Assembly (NCBI GenBank): GCA_036365515.1 | Contig: CM070877.1 | Coordinates: 53,976,475-54,040,474 of the forward strand | Length of the DNA stretch: 64,000 nucleotides | Source: Torymus aiolomorphi | Taxonomy: Eukaryota; Arthropoda; Insecta; Hymenoptera; Torymidae | Direction of reading: 5' to 3' | Shown: one piece after another, positions 36,101 to 46,647 of the stretch | Layout: each line of letters begins with the position of its first letter | How positions within the stretch are numbered: position 1 is the first letter of the stretch | Notes under the pieces: generated by a model | The model's database searches: none | Seen by the model: only the letters and a program-made list of their open reading frames with translations | What the model was told of the DNA's origin: nothing | Position numbers and translations under genes: made by a program

Positions 36101-37672
36101 TGATCATGTTCATAACCTCAAAAACAAAAAAACAAAGAGATAAATGATACGCGCGAAGCGCGCTAAAAGTAGCTAGTATTCTCTAATAATAATGACGAAT
36201 TTTCTTGAACAATGTATATTCCTAAATCTAAATTTGAAGGTAGACTTAACAAATTTAATACATTTGCTTGATTATTTACCGATTCAGTTGAGTATGTTTT
36301 ACGCTCGCTCGTGCGCCTCTTGGCCTCCGCCGCCGCCGTCGCCGCTCGTGGCGCGAGAACAAATTCGTAGAAAAGCCCAGACATGAATTCATGGTCATTT
36401 TTCGCTTGGACATGTGACGGACTTATGACCGAAATTTTACCGGACATTTTTTTTATGTCGGTCATGCTGCAACACTAGTCAGTGCGATGACCCATACGTC
36501 TTTCTTTCGCTCAGTCCACGCGCTCTCGAATTAATCGCAATACAATGTCATTACTCATTAGTGTCGACGGTGCAAAATAAAAGGTGAGCGATTTAAATTT
36601 AAAATAAATTCGTGTGCAACTATAAATCTCGGTCGGCAATGGCTCGCACCGCACGTTTCGCATCCGGGCAATGTCAATATATATTATTAGAAAAGTGTTG
36701 CAGTGCCCGCCTCCTCACCTTTTCCACGATAATCACGCTCCTCTGTCTCGTCTGTCCTCATTACGCTATCACCCCGGCATTATCATCCCGACGGGCCCGC
36801 GACCCGAGACAGCCTCTCCAGACTGCGCCATGCACTTCGGGTAATTGCCACCGATGCGAAAGGGTTTTTTTTCGTCCGCGATAGCCGGGCCGGCCTTAAC
36901 GCGAGAGCGGGAAAGCGAGGGAGGAGGAGAAAGGCTGGCTGAGGGAGAGAGATAGAGGCCTCCGCAATGGAGAAAAAGAATTATATTGGACTGGATCATT
37001 GTCTATAAAAAAAAAACAAAAAAAAAAACAAAAAAAAAACAAAAAAAAACGGAGATGAATGTATTATTTACACTCATCTATCTCCGAATATATAGTTTAT
37101 CGGAAAAAATGACGAGATATCCATTACCAAATATTCGTTTTCATAATTATCCATGATCATAAAAATAAACATACGCGCATGCCTAGAAGGTCACTTTCAA
37201 CTACCGAACAAATGACACGCGACTGCTTTCCGACCCACTGTACACGAGATTTTAAGAAATATAAGAAATATCTTTATCTTTTTTTTAAGCAAATTATTAT
37301 GCTATTTACAGCAAACTTTGATGGAAAAAAAGGTTCCGGAAACATATTCAAGGGTAAAAAAAAGATGCGTGACAAATATAAAAATTTCAATCATTCTTAC
37401 TTACCAGCCTTTGCAATAATTTTCACTTCAAACAATGGCCATTTCTCTTTCGGTGGTTTGCCTTGACTTATTATTTTTTTCATTTCACCCTCATACTTAA
37501 ATTTGGGCCAATAACACATTATTTTTTCATCTGTCTGTATTTCAGGATTCGTGATCATCGAAGGTGGAAGTACAATCCAGCTTTCAGGCACTGCTCGCAC
37601 TTTGTCCTCTGCCACAAATTTCACTATTCCATAAAGCACTTCACTTTTCTGGCTTTTCTGTGTCTTAGACAT
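30129..37672 (-). CDS. DUF4806-domain protein, nine exons, complete frame (531 aa)
   Basis: Minus strand. Exons: 37672-37405, 33075-32821, 32167-32033, 31699-31607, 31525-31319, 31047-30886, 30802-30609, 30531-30369, 30247-30129. Every junction is GT-AG. The summed length, 1,596 nt, gives 531 codons plus TAG with no frame break; introns are phase 1 except the seventh (phase 0). Exon 1 and exon 5 each encode a similar ~70-residue module with a Trp, a 'CYWPK / CYLPK' motif and a 'W.L..V' end. Exon 2 is basic then acidic (KKMRSERHKRRL, DDESD), possibly nuclear. Exons 7-9 form a DUF4806-like domain: 'F..FNEKLETD', 'GGQGNKHMQRMISKVLPD', 'F.GFRDNNKTAFKDL', 'DWLKHAKKR'. Start chosen at 37672; an in-frame Met at 37726 is possible. 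The function of DUF4806 is unknown to me. It lies inside the big transposon, divergent from its transposase. Confidence 0.8.
32215..32490. repeat. Inverted-repeat insert in intron 2 of the DUF4806 gene
   Basis: A block like ATTATCGTCGCGTTAATAC followed by GAG.T..CTTCGAA occurs twice direct and once inverse. Likely a MITE; ends not resolved. Confidence 0.5.
33110..35334. other. CpG-rich part of intron 1 of the DUF4806 gene
   Basis: 33490-34560 has dense CGCG words, in contrast to the AT-rich surroundings. ORFs on both strands are short and featureless. It could be captured host sequence or an unrecognised element. Confidence 0.35.
35335..36477. mobile_element. Non-autonomous hAT element, 8-bp TSD GTCAGTGC
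   Basis: Starts TAGTGTTGCAG and ends with the inverse, flanked by GTCAGTGC at 35327-35334 and 36478-36485. The interior repeats an ATGTCCGTCATAAAATTTTC block twice. No transposase. Inserted in intron 1 of the DUF4806 gene. Confidence 0.85.
36486..37396. other. 5' part of intron 1, CpG-rich then A-rich
   Basis: 36500-36900 is CpG-rich and non-coding by inspection. 37010-37050 is an A-run array interrupted by single C. Confidence 0.35.
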
Positions 37673-40609
37673 TTTTGATTTTTTAATGAAAATATCCGAT
37701 TTGCCTATTAAAAACAAAGTGTTCAATGTCGGAGTGAGGAGAAGAAAAAAAACTCAAACAGCGAAAAATACGGAGAGAGATCAGAGTCGTGTTCACACTT
37801 CCGCGGTACGACCACAATTCACAACTTGCCGCTTCTCCTCTGCCGCTTCTGTGTGCTCACTCACTAACTCACTTAGCTATAGACTTAGCTATAGACTTAG
37901 CTATAGAGCTTACAGCATGCGTCTAGTCACGTTATTGTAAATACAATGGCTACTGCCTGGCAGCGCTCTCTCAGCCACCTTCTTCAGCCAATCAGAGTTT
38001 AGAGTAAAAGGGATGCTAATTATTCTATCTATATCTAATGACGCGAAAAGACTGTGACGCTCCCACCTTATAACCGCTCGTGAATCGTGAACATTCGAGA
38101 GAACGCATTTCGCATTTGCACATTTAGGTTTCGACTGGTTTTGGCGGTGGCTAAGAAAGATTTGTTTTTAACGTTCCGCGTGCTGCAAACAATAGGCGTC
38201 GTCCTTTCTTTCAAAAATTACTTTTGGAGCCTGTCCTAATAAGTGCCGGGAAAAAGTCGTGCGCAGTCGTGTGGTCAACTAGAGTGCGCGCCAAATAGAT
38301 GTAACGCCAACGCCATGCGGTATACTCGTACGTACATACATGCGTTAAAAAGGGACAAATAACTTGCTTCAAAGAATTTACTGCTACATCAACGTTTCGA
38401 CTATAATAATTACATATTTAGGTATATATACTTTGACATTCAATCACGTATTTATAATAATCCGGTATTCAATAAAACATAACCTGTAATGTACATTTAT
38501 TTGTAAACGTTTATTTTTTTTACTACATTATACCTTCAAAACAAAGTCGTAGATAATAAAATAAATTAATAAATATTGATTATACAGCTTGCAACACTAA
38601 ACAATGCAATTGTCCCATCACTGGCATTTGTGCATAGACGTCAAGGAATGTTAAAGAGGATAAGCATCTATAATTCAACAAGAAGCAAATTTAAAATTTG
38701 TATGGGCCTTTCAAAAACTGTATCATTCGACAAACGTAATAATCAACACCTGCAGAAAACAATATGGTAGGCATTTGCTTATACTTTTGTATCTTATGTT
38801 TCTCTTTTTATTTTTTCCTCTTCTCTATTTTTATACATAGTAGATAAGCTAGGGTGATTCCGGCTCAGGAGGGTTCTGGCTCACCCCGGATTCTAGATCA
38901 GTGAGCTAGAATCCCTGGGGGGTTCTAGATCACTGATCTAGAATCCGGGGTGAGCCAGAACCCCCTTGAGCCGGAATCACCCTAGCTTATCTACTATACA
39001 TCTATTTCGACTTTCTTCCAGTATATAACTGTTACGTATCCTTACAGGCTTCATGGATCATGCTGTACTTTTCTGACTGCATTTAATTTATGCACTGCAT
39101 CTACTGTGACATGTATTCAATTAACCATTAAATAAATGTCTCTACTTGAAAGATGCAACCTGATCCGCTGAAAAAGCCACCTACTGAAGGTAATGTTATT
39201 ATATAATTAATAATATTTTTATTAATTGCAATGTAAAAATTGTTTCAATTTTTTATTTTCATTATACAAATTTACTGGTATGATGATATACAAAAGTACT
39301 GTTTTAAATCATATTAAAAAAAATTATTTAAAAAAGCTTTTTAAGAAATATATAAACAACAGTATGTTTTCATGTAGGTGTATTCGAGTAATGCCAATCA
39401 GCCTACGCCTAAATATTTCAACTTCATCACTGCCTTCAACTATCAATGGAAACTTAACAAGTTATGATTTATGGAAAAGGTATGCTCTGAGATCTTAAAT
39501 ATTTCCTACTACGGTTATTAATTAAAGTTTCAAATTTTATTTGTAAAATTGATCATTAGATTTCTCTACTTAGTCGTAACTAAATTTTTACTTAATAGTT
39601 CTTAAACATTCAACTTTTCAGTTAAATGAAAGTACTGTACAAACTAGTATCTAAAGTTCAAATTTTTTATAGTATGCCGCACAAATATCGTCTTTAATTT
39701 TGATTTACAAACGTTTCGAGTGTTTCAAATTGTTCTTAGTGAATAGGCATACTGTAAATTGTTGATATATTTAGGAATAATAATTTTCATTTTTCACCCT
39801 AGCTATAAAATAAACATATTAATGAAGCTCAAATAGAGTATATCCACCTTTTAAGCGTCTTTTTAATAGTTTATTTGCATATATGCTTTATGTGCATTAT
39901 GTTGATCTATGTATAAGTAACTAAGGGTAAAACATTGTGTTTTTAATTAAAATTTCACATATTAAAGCTCAGATAAATTAACAAGATTGTGAAATTTCAG
40001 TGTTCGCAGATTGCACGACATTTTTGGGTACGACTACCAAGATAAGTAAACGAAGATCGATTGATTTCAACGACGGCAATCGGTTGCGTAAAATTCACCG
40101 CTAGCACATCCACTATCACCTATATCACATCCAGCGCGCCTTCAACAATAACACGCAGTACCCCGAGGAGTTAATTGGTCAGGAGGCTTGATCTGTCAGA
40201 GACTAGATCAGGTTTATTTCATAATTTCTGAATTTTTTTTTAGATAAATCATTTAGATGTAAAAATTATAATTCCAATAACGACGTAAGTCAACGCAGTG
40301 TCTTCTACAGGAAGGGCACGCCATATACGTATAGTATAAGAGTACTGCTTTCTTGCGTGCGAGTCTCGTCGACTGTACGTTCGCGCGTGCGCCATCAAAA
40401 ACTTGGCCATGATCGCGGAAAAACGCTGCCGCTGCGTTCATCCCTTAATTCTTTCTGTTGCTTTACCATAGTTCGTCGTGGAGGCCTTCGTTGATCGTGC
40501 AGGTAAAAATTTTCCGTAAAATAAAAATTTAACCTACATAACTTGGCTATATGTTTATTCATATCGATTTTTTTCCAGATCGCCAACAACTTATCAATTC
40601 TCTTTTAAC
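37673..40609. promoter_or_regulatory. Divergent intergenic region between DUF4806 gene and transposase
   Basis: About 2.9 kb separates the two start codons, so both promoters should lie here. It contains a 12-bp array (ACTTAGCTATAG, ~4 copies, 37868-37912), a perfect hairpin (38837-38997) and, for the transposase, a probable 5'-UTR intron: donor CAG|GTAAAA near 40502 and acceptor TTTTCCAG at about 40579. No TATA assignment is made. Confidence 0.45.
38837..38997. repeat. Near-perfect 160-bp hairpin
   Basis: TAGATAAGCTAGGGTGATTC on the left pairs with its exact inverse on the right. The centre includes GATCAGTGA / TCACTGATC and CCCTGGGGGG. Probably a tiny palindromic MITE or a hairpin RNA source. 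Confidence 0.85.
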
Positions 40610-42797
40610 ATGGTAAGCAAGAGACATAAAAGAAGACTTGCGCAAAAGGAAAATGAAAAAACAGTCAAAAGATTAAATTTATTGATTGAGAGTATTGCGA
40701 ATAACACGACTGATCACCGCAATAATGCCGTAGTGTCTTCTTTATCCGCAGTAAACGTTAGTTTACATCAAAACAATATTGCAAATACAGTAACGAGTAA
40801 CAAAGTACGTCCAACTGAAAGGGAAATTGAATGCCTTGATATATATCAGAACCTTGCTATTGAAGACATTAGTGCAAATGCTACAATTGAGATCGTCGAC
40901 GACAGTATAATATTTAAAGACGATGAAGAAGATTACAGGTATAGTGATTACGAAGACTCAGATTTCGAAGAAAATGTCGTAAAAGAAGACGTAACTTACG
41001 AATCGAACGAAAAGTTATGTGAAAATATATCGCAGCAATTGAAGATTCTACTTACAAAATGGGCGGTTGACTGTTGTATAAATCTAGCTGCTCTGAAGAA
41101 ATTTTTACATCAAGTTCGAAAAGATATACCATCACTCAATTTACCGTTAGATCCACGAACACTTTTAAAAACTGCAAAACATTCAGAGATACATACAATT
41201 AAAGGCGGACAATACTGTCATTTCGGCTTGGAGTCAGTGTTAACTAAAATTATTGATGAATATAAAGTACAAGAGATCAACAGTAATGAGATAAATTTGC
41301 TGATTAACATTGATGGCGCCCCTACGGGAAACGATTGCCAAAAAAATCTTTGGCCTATACTAGGCTCTGATAAAATTCTTAAAAAAGTATTTATTATTGG
41401 CATTTATTGCGGCGAGTGTAAACCTACAGATAAAAACGAATTTTTATCACTCTTTGTAGAAGAAGCGCGAACTTTTGTCACGAATGGAATAACTGTTGAT
41501 TGTACTTATTATAATGTTACGATAGATGGTTTAATTTTAGATGCTCCTGCAAAAGCATTTATATTGGGCATCAAATGTCATAGTGGTTACAGTAGTTGTA
41601 CCAAATGTGAAATTGTAGGTAAATGGCTTGGTAGCACGTGTTTTCCTGGAAAAGTCGGAACGCTGCGTACAGATGACAAATTTCATAATTTTAAATACCA
41701 TCGTATTAACAGTAGAAAATGTTACCAAGTAACGAAAACAATTCTAATGTCTATTCTAAACCTCGGTCTAGTCTCTCAAGTTCCGATTGATCCTATGCAC
41801 CTCGTTTTTATAGGAATCATGAAAAAACTGCTTCTTATATGGCGATTTTCTTCGACGATGTACAGATTTAACACTAGATATAATTTCAAACGATTTGATC
41901 AAAATAGGTAAGAGCGTGCCTTATGAATTCGCTCGAAAGCCCCGAAGTTTATCGTATGTAAAAAACTTCAAAGCTACTGAATTGAGACAATTAATTTTAT
42001 ATACAGGCGTTATCGTTTTCAAAGAGAACTTAAATAAAGATGTGTACGATAACCTCGTAACATTACATGTTGCAATCAGCATTTTAAGCAATCCAAGACT
42101 AAGCTGCATTGAGTCTTGGATTGATTACGCGGAAAAACTTATAAAAATGTTTTGTCTGGGTTTTGAAAAACTGTACGGTGAAAGGTATGTTTCGCACAAT
42201 GTTCACAATCTTCTACACTTAACAAATGATGTACGAAGATATGGCGAATTAGAAAATTTTTCTGCATTTCGCTTTGAAAATTGCATAGGACGAATCAAAC
42301 GTATGTTAAGAAGCGGAAACAACCTACTGCAACAGCTGATGACTAGATGTGCTGAAGTTGAAGTATTTCAAGATAAACCGCGAGCCAAGATCAACAAAAT
42401 TATTGTAGAATTAAGACACTCGCACGTGGATGAAAGTATTATAAATGTTTTTCGAAACGATGAACAGTACAAAATTGGACTATTCGAAACGTTTAAAATT
42501 AACTGTGATGACGAGAAAAATTGTTACGTTTACGTAAATAACACATATGTTGTAAAACATAATAGTAATGTGTATATAGTAGGAAAAACATTTTAAAAAA
42601 TTGGTCCATTGTATGAGTATCCGTGCGTATCAAGCAACATTGGCATTATTGTTGTGAATCCAGCATTACAGAACTCTGAGTATAATTATTGGCCAGTTGA
42701 AAAAATATCATGTAAAGTATTTTTGATACCTTATAAATCTAATATGGTTGCGTTTTCGATTCTGCATACTCTTCGAAATTGGAGTAATAATTTATAA
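40610..42797 (+). pseudogene. tnp2-like CMC transposase, nearly intact (one frameshift, one stop)
   Basis: Starts at ATG 40610, which follows a splice acceptor. It should be the cut-and-paste transposase of the 20.85-kb element. The N-terminus is basic then acidic. DDE blocks in order are INIDGAPTG (Asp at about residue 235, codon 41312), then GIYCGECKPTDKNEFL, then LDAPAKAF (Asp about 311) with CHSGYSSCTKC zinc ligands, then VPIDPMHLVFIGIMKKL (Asp about 394), then after the frameshift YEFARKPRSL and 'HNVHNLLHL'. The first frame ends at 41911; a one-base shift near 41860-41870 moves reading into 41895-42596. TAA at 42594-42596 is a substitution of AAA, which the copy at 28385-28620 retains, and the frame then continues to TAA near 42797. 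Two lesions only, so it decayed recently or could be rescued by another copy. Confidence 0.8.
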
Positions 42798-44148
42798 CAG
42801 CATTGTCTGTGCATCTAGCTTAAGTACCCATATACCAACTGAAAATCCTTAGCTATGATAATCAGGTGAAAATTCGATGAAAATCCTGCCAAAACGTCAA
42901 ATGATGTTCTGATGAAAATCAGGTATAAATATCAAATTGTTTTTTGTTAAATTTATAATTATTGTTAAATTAATTAAATCATAAACCATCACATTATATT
43001 GAACAAACTATTTTCTTTTATGATATCAATGAATTAAAATAACATATCTTTCTTTATTACATTCGTATACTGTAATAAGACAAATTTGATATTCATATGA
43101 TTTTCAGCTGAAAATCATCTGACGTTTTGGCATGATTTTTTCTTGATTTTTATCTGATTTTCACCTGATTATCAGCTGAGGATTTTCAGTAGGATATATT
43201 CTCGCTAAAGTCTTTATATTTGGTTTTCTTACGGACTTCACATTTTAATTTAATTTTAATATTGTGTAATGTAATGGCATTATTATATTTCATTTACAGT
43301 TATTCATTTGTTAAAAGAGTATTGTAAGACAAGTCTTTATTTTCAATAAAAAAAATACGAACGTTGTGTTTTTTTGTTATTTTTTATGAATTGTTCTCAG
43401 AACGAGGTGGAGACGTGCCAGCCACGTTCCGTGGACGTTGCTGGAGCGTTTTAGTGCAAAATGATCAATGCGGAACGTAACCGCGACGTTTGCAATATGG
43501 CAGGCACAACGGGGAAAAATTTAGGCCGGTACTCTGCATAACCCTGTTCGTATCTGCAACGTTTCCACGGATTATGAAAGGACGAGCTCGGAACGTACCA
43601 AGATTTAAGCTTACCACGTGGCTGGAACGTTCCTGGCACAAAGTAATTGTGATGGCAATATTATTTCAGAGTTTGCGACTCGTTCCTGCGACGTCTCAAC
43701 GGCTTATGAAAAGACGAGCTAGAGACGTGCCAATATTCGAGCTACCGCGTAGCTGGAACGTTCCTGCCACAAAGTAATTGTGAAGACGATATTATTTCAG
43801 AGTTTTCGATTCGTCTCTGCGACGTTTCCATGGCTTATAAAAGGACGAACTAGGAACGTGCCAATTTTCTAGCCTACCACGTGGCTGGAACGTTCCTGCC
43901 ACAAATCATAAATGGTGATCGTTCCATTTTCGTGTCAGATACGTTCCCACATTCGTGCTGATCACGTGCCGTCGACTTTTTTAGCGATCAACTTGAAACG
44001 TTCCTGGTTCAGTATTTTTGGAACAAAAGCGGACATAAGCCCACAAGCGAACACGTACCCGGAACGAACTTAAAAGTTCCGACTTTTGTAACAAGGTGTC
44101 AAAATCATGGATCCAGGAACGTTCCAGCAATGATTAATGTTACTTGGG
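42716..44148. repeat. Right TIR of the big transposon
   Basis: Inverse of the left TIR. It holds about three ~145-bp direct sub-repeats (about 43545-43960), each with TGGAACGTTCCTG, GACGAGCT..GACGTGCC and ACAAAGTAATTGTGA blocks. Interrupted by the MITE at 42835-43193. Confidence 0.8.
42835..43193. mobile_element. Palindromic MITE in the right TIR
   Basis: Ends CCAACTGAAAATCC and, as inverse, CCTACTGAAAATCC; flanked by ATA. Arms carry GATAATCAGGTGAAAAT and CAAAACGTCA. Absent from the left TIR. Shares a terminal CTACTGAAAA word with 61687-61756. Confidence 0.7.
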
Positions 44149-44655
44149 TATTTTTTTTTTAATTTTTTAACATTGAGGAACGGGAGAAAAAAATAATTTC
44201 CAAAAAATGCGATTTTTAGGCCTTACTGGTATAAGGCCGGGGTAGGTATAAGGAGGGGAGATAGGTCCCCGGAAAAATCGTAGAAAATTCTTTTTTTAGT
44301 ATACTTCTATGAAATCACTGTCATTTTTCGCTTTCATTAATAGTGGCATTTTGCCTATCTTAACATGGGGTACCCTTCGTTATTCATTATTAGATAAAAA
44401 ATAATAAAGTAATTATTGGATTTTAAAAGAACTATTAAAATTAATATAAAAAAAAGATTAAAAAAATAAATTAATTCTAAACTATTTCTTTTCTTCCAAT
44501 ATAACAAGTCATAGTAATTAAAATAGAATAAACATTGAGCTAAATTTTATCGTCTTGATAACCGTTAAATTAAAAAAAATAATATTGCTATTATGATTTT
44601 ATTTTGTGATTAAGTATACACTATTTGAAATTAATTTCAAAATATATTTTTCCAG

Positions 44656-45680
44656 GTGTCTTAGGAAATATTAAGCGTAAAGTGTACAGCATTCATTCTA
44701 ATGAAGTTATAGAATCTGTAACTCAGTATTATAGAGATGAAAACAATAGTAGAATATGTAGCGGCATTAAAGATTGCATCAGTGTTAAAAATCCTATTAC
44801 TAATATCACAGAGAAGTTACAAAAAAGACTGTTGATGTATGATTTAAAGAATCTATACAACAATTGGGTGGGAGAAGAATATGAACAGCATTTTAAAGAT
44901 CAGCGCAAACTAGGTTTCAGTATATTTGCTTCTTTAAGGCCAAAAGAATGTATTAGTGCTGGAGTACCTGGTACAGATACAATTTGTGTATGTCCTATAC
45001 ACCAAAATGTCAAATTAAAATTGTCTGCCATCAACAAAAATTTAGCCTACCGAGTAATTTTAAATGATTGTGTTTGTTCAACAGATTGGAGCGATTGTAT
45101 GCTACATCTTTGTGAAAACTGTCCTGGTAAAGCAGAAATTCTGAAAATATTGGAATCAAGCTCATGCGAAGATGTTTCAGAGATTGAATATCATAATTGG
45201 GTAAATAATGCTGAATCACAATCTAATAATAGAGTCAGTCTTATTATGGTAAAAGAACCTACAAGAAATTTTATTATAAATTTAGCCAATGACTTATGGG
45301 AGTTAACAAAGCATCATTATGTGACTGAAATGCAAAAATGTTATTTAAAACATTGCAAAACAATTATTACTCCAGATACATGTATTATACTTCAAGATTT
45401 TGCTGAAAAATTTCTTATTTGTTTGTCAAGACTCGATCCAACCATTTTATTTTAATAATACACAAGCAACTGTACACCCGTTTGTAGTGTATTATAAAGA
45501 AGACAATAACGACAAATTACAAACCTTATCTGTATGTGTTATTAGTGATTGTTTAAAACATGATGCTTGTGCAGTTAACACTTTTCAAGGGCAACTCATT
45601 GCACTTCTAAAACGAGATTTTCCGTTTATTGAGAATGTACATTATATGTCAGATGGAGCACCTACCCAATACAAAAACAA
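44656..45680 (+). pseudogene. SDG/HGKG-family transposase, exon 2 (frameshifted)
   Basis: Follows TTTTTCCAG and completes the Gly codon left by exon 1 (G|GT). It reads 'GVLGNIKRKVYS', a helical region with FSIFASLRPKE, a Cys-rich segment with CVCPIHQN and LCENCPG, and the first catalytic-type block DFAEKF (Asp codon 45396). A one-base frameshift near 45415-45430 moves reading to the frame with 'QDSIQPFYFNNTQATVHPF' and the second block SDGAPTQYKN (Asp codon 45652). The exon ends AACAA|GTAAGA. Block order matches the gene at 47425-49474, supporting its pairing with exon 1 at 21950 across the 21.8-kb intron. Confidence 0.65.
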
Positions 45681-46105
45681 GTAAGAGTACTTTTATTGTA
45701 GTATATTAATACGTATTATATGAACAAAATAGACACCTTTAGATTTTTGTTCATTAAAGGACCTGAAAAAATTTAATTTTAATTATTAAGAATATGTCAA
45801 AGTAATATTCTGAAAGTATATTTAATTTGTGTGAAAAACTATTTTGAGACCCAGAACATCAAAATCCATAAAGATCCTAGACCTGCAGGTTACACCCGAG
45901 TTAAAATTTTACATTATGTAGAAAACAGCTTTAAAGATAAAATTACTAAAACAGTTCTTTATTTTTTCTGTATATCAAATTTTAAAAAAGCAACAACTTC
46001 TACGATGCAAGTTCAAATAATTTGTATTATTATGTACACGATATTAAACAGATTTATTTTATTTTTTATAATTTTTACCTTCAAGATAGTATTTATTTAC
46101 TGTAG

Positions 46106-46327
46106 GAACAATTTCATTAATATCTGCCATCATGAGGAGGATTTTGGCTTAAAAGTTAAGTCCCACAACTTTTTTTCTACTAGCCATGGGAAAAGTCCGT
46201 GTGATGGATGTGGAGCAGTGGTTAAACGAACAGTACGCAGGGCATTCTTACAAAGAACATCAGAAAAACCAATTTTAAATCCAAAAGACATGTATGATTA
46301 CGTTAGTGAAAATATTGATGGAATAAG
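46106..46327 (+). pseudogene. SDG/HGKG-family transposase, exon 3
   Basis: After TTACTGTAG, the codon split AA|G is completed and the frame reads 'NNFINICHHEEDF' then 'FSTSHGKSPCDGCGAVVKRTV', the third conserved block, in which family members have HGKG..DG.GG.vKR. The exon ends AAG|GTAAAA in phase 2. No later exon was found before or after the neighbouring transposon at 46648, so the 3' end is missing or unrecognised. An ORF starting at 45831 reads through the preceding intron and should not be taken as the gene. Confidence 0.6.
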
Positions 46328-46647
46328 GTAAAAATAATATAATTTAGATTTTTTGACTATATTATTTGATTATGTATTTGAATAATAAATCATTATGTGT
46401 TGTGACGAAATCGTACACATGTTCTGCACAGAGTTAAAAAAAAAAAAAAAAAAAAAAATAATAGATATAAAGTTTTTAACTCGATTTTTCCTTATTGGGG
46501 AACCACAATCATAGCCCTTAATCTCTACCACCACACTGACACCTCTGCATCAAGGGTTGTAGGCTACGACCCGCGCCACTCGGGATTTTCCCCAAACCGT
46601 AATAAAACGACGCGGCATTGCATGCCTTATAGTTTCCTTTTTCTTAA
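46328..46647. other. Spacer with poly-A run
   Basis: Contains a >20-bp A run (about 46437-46460) followed by moderately GC-rich unclassified sequence, ending at TTAA (46644-46647). Confidence 0.4.

Larger units (their letters stand above)
23299..44148. mobile_element. ~20.85-kb CMC-type DNA transposon with transposase and DUF4806 gene
   Basis: The terminal inverted repeats start CCCAAGTAACATTGATCATT on the left and end with the near-exact inverse on the right, with TA duplicated outside (23297-23298, 44149-44150). TIRs extend for roughly 0.94 kb (left) and 1.07 kb (right) after subtracting later insertions. The + strand carries a tnp2-like transposase (40610-42797). The minus strand carries a nine-exon DUF4806 gene (37672-30129), divergently arranged around a ~2.9-kb intergenic segment. 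A 2-bp TA duplication with a tnp2-type transposase fits the CMC superfamily (Mirage-like duplication). Secondary insertions are hAT 23771-27511, MITEs 27886-28245, 28785-29469 and 42835-43193, and a hAT MITE 35335-36477. Without these the element is about 14.5 kb. Confidence 0.8.

Noticed and set aside
38576..38770. Short Cys-rich reading (CNTKQCNC) near 38590-38640 and a Ser/Thr-rich ORF at 39226-39498
   Set aside because: Briefly looked like an extra small gene between the divergent genes, but stops and weak splice sites leave nothing supportable.
22854..44655. A 21.8-kb native intron
   Set aside because: Almost all of it is a separately bounded transposon with its own TIRs and TA duplication; the native part is about 0.95 kb.
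45831..46331. 166-codon ORF
   Set aside because: Its first half is intronic; only 46106-46327 matches the transposase family.
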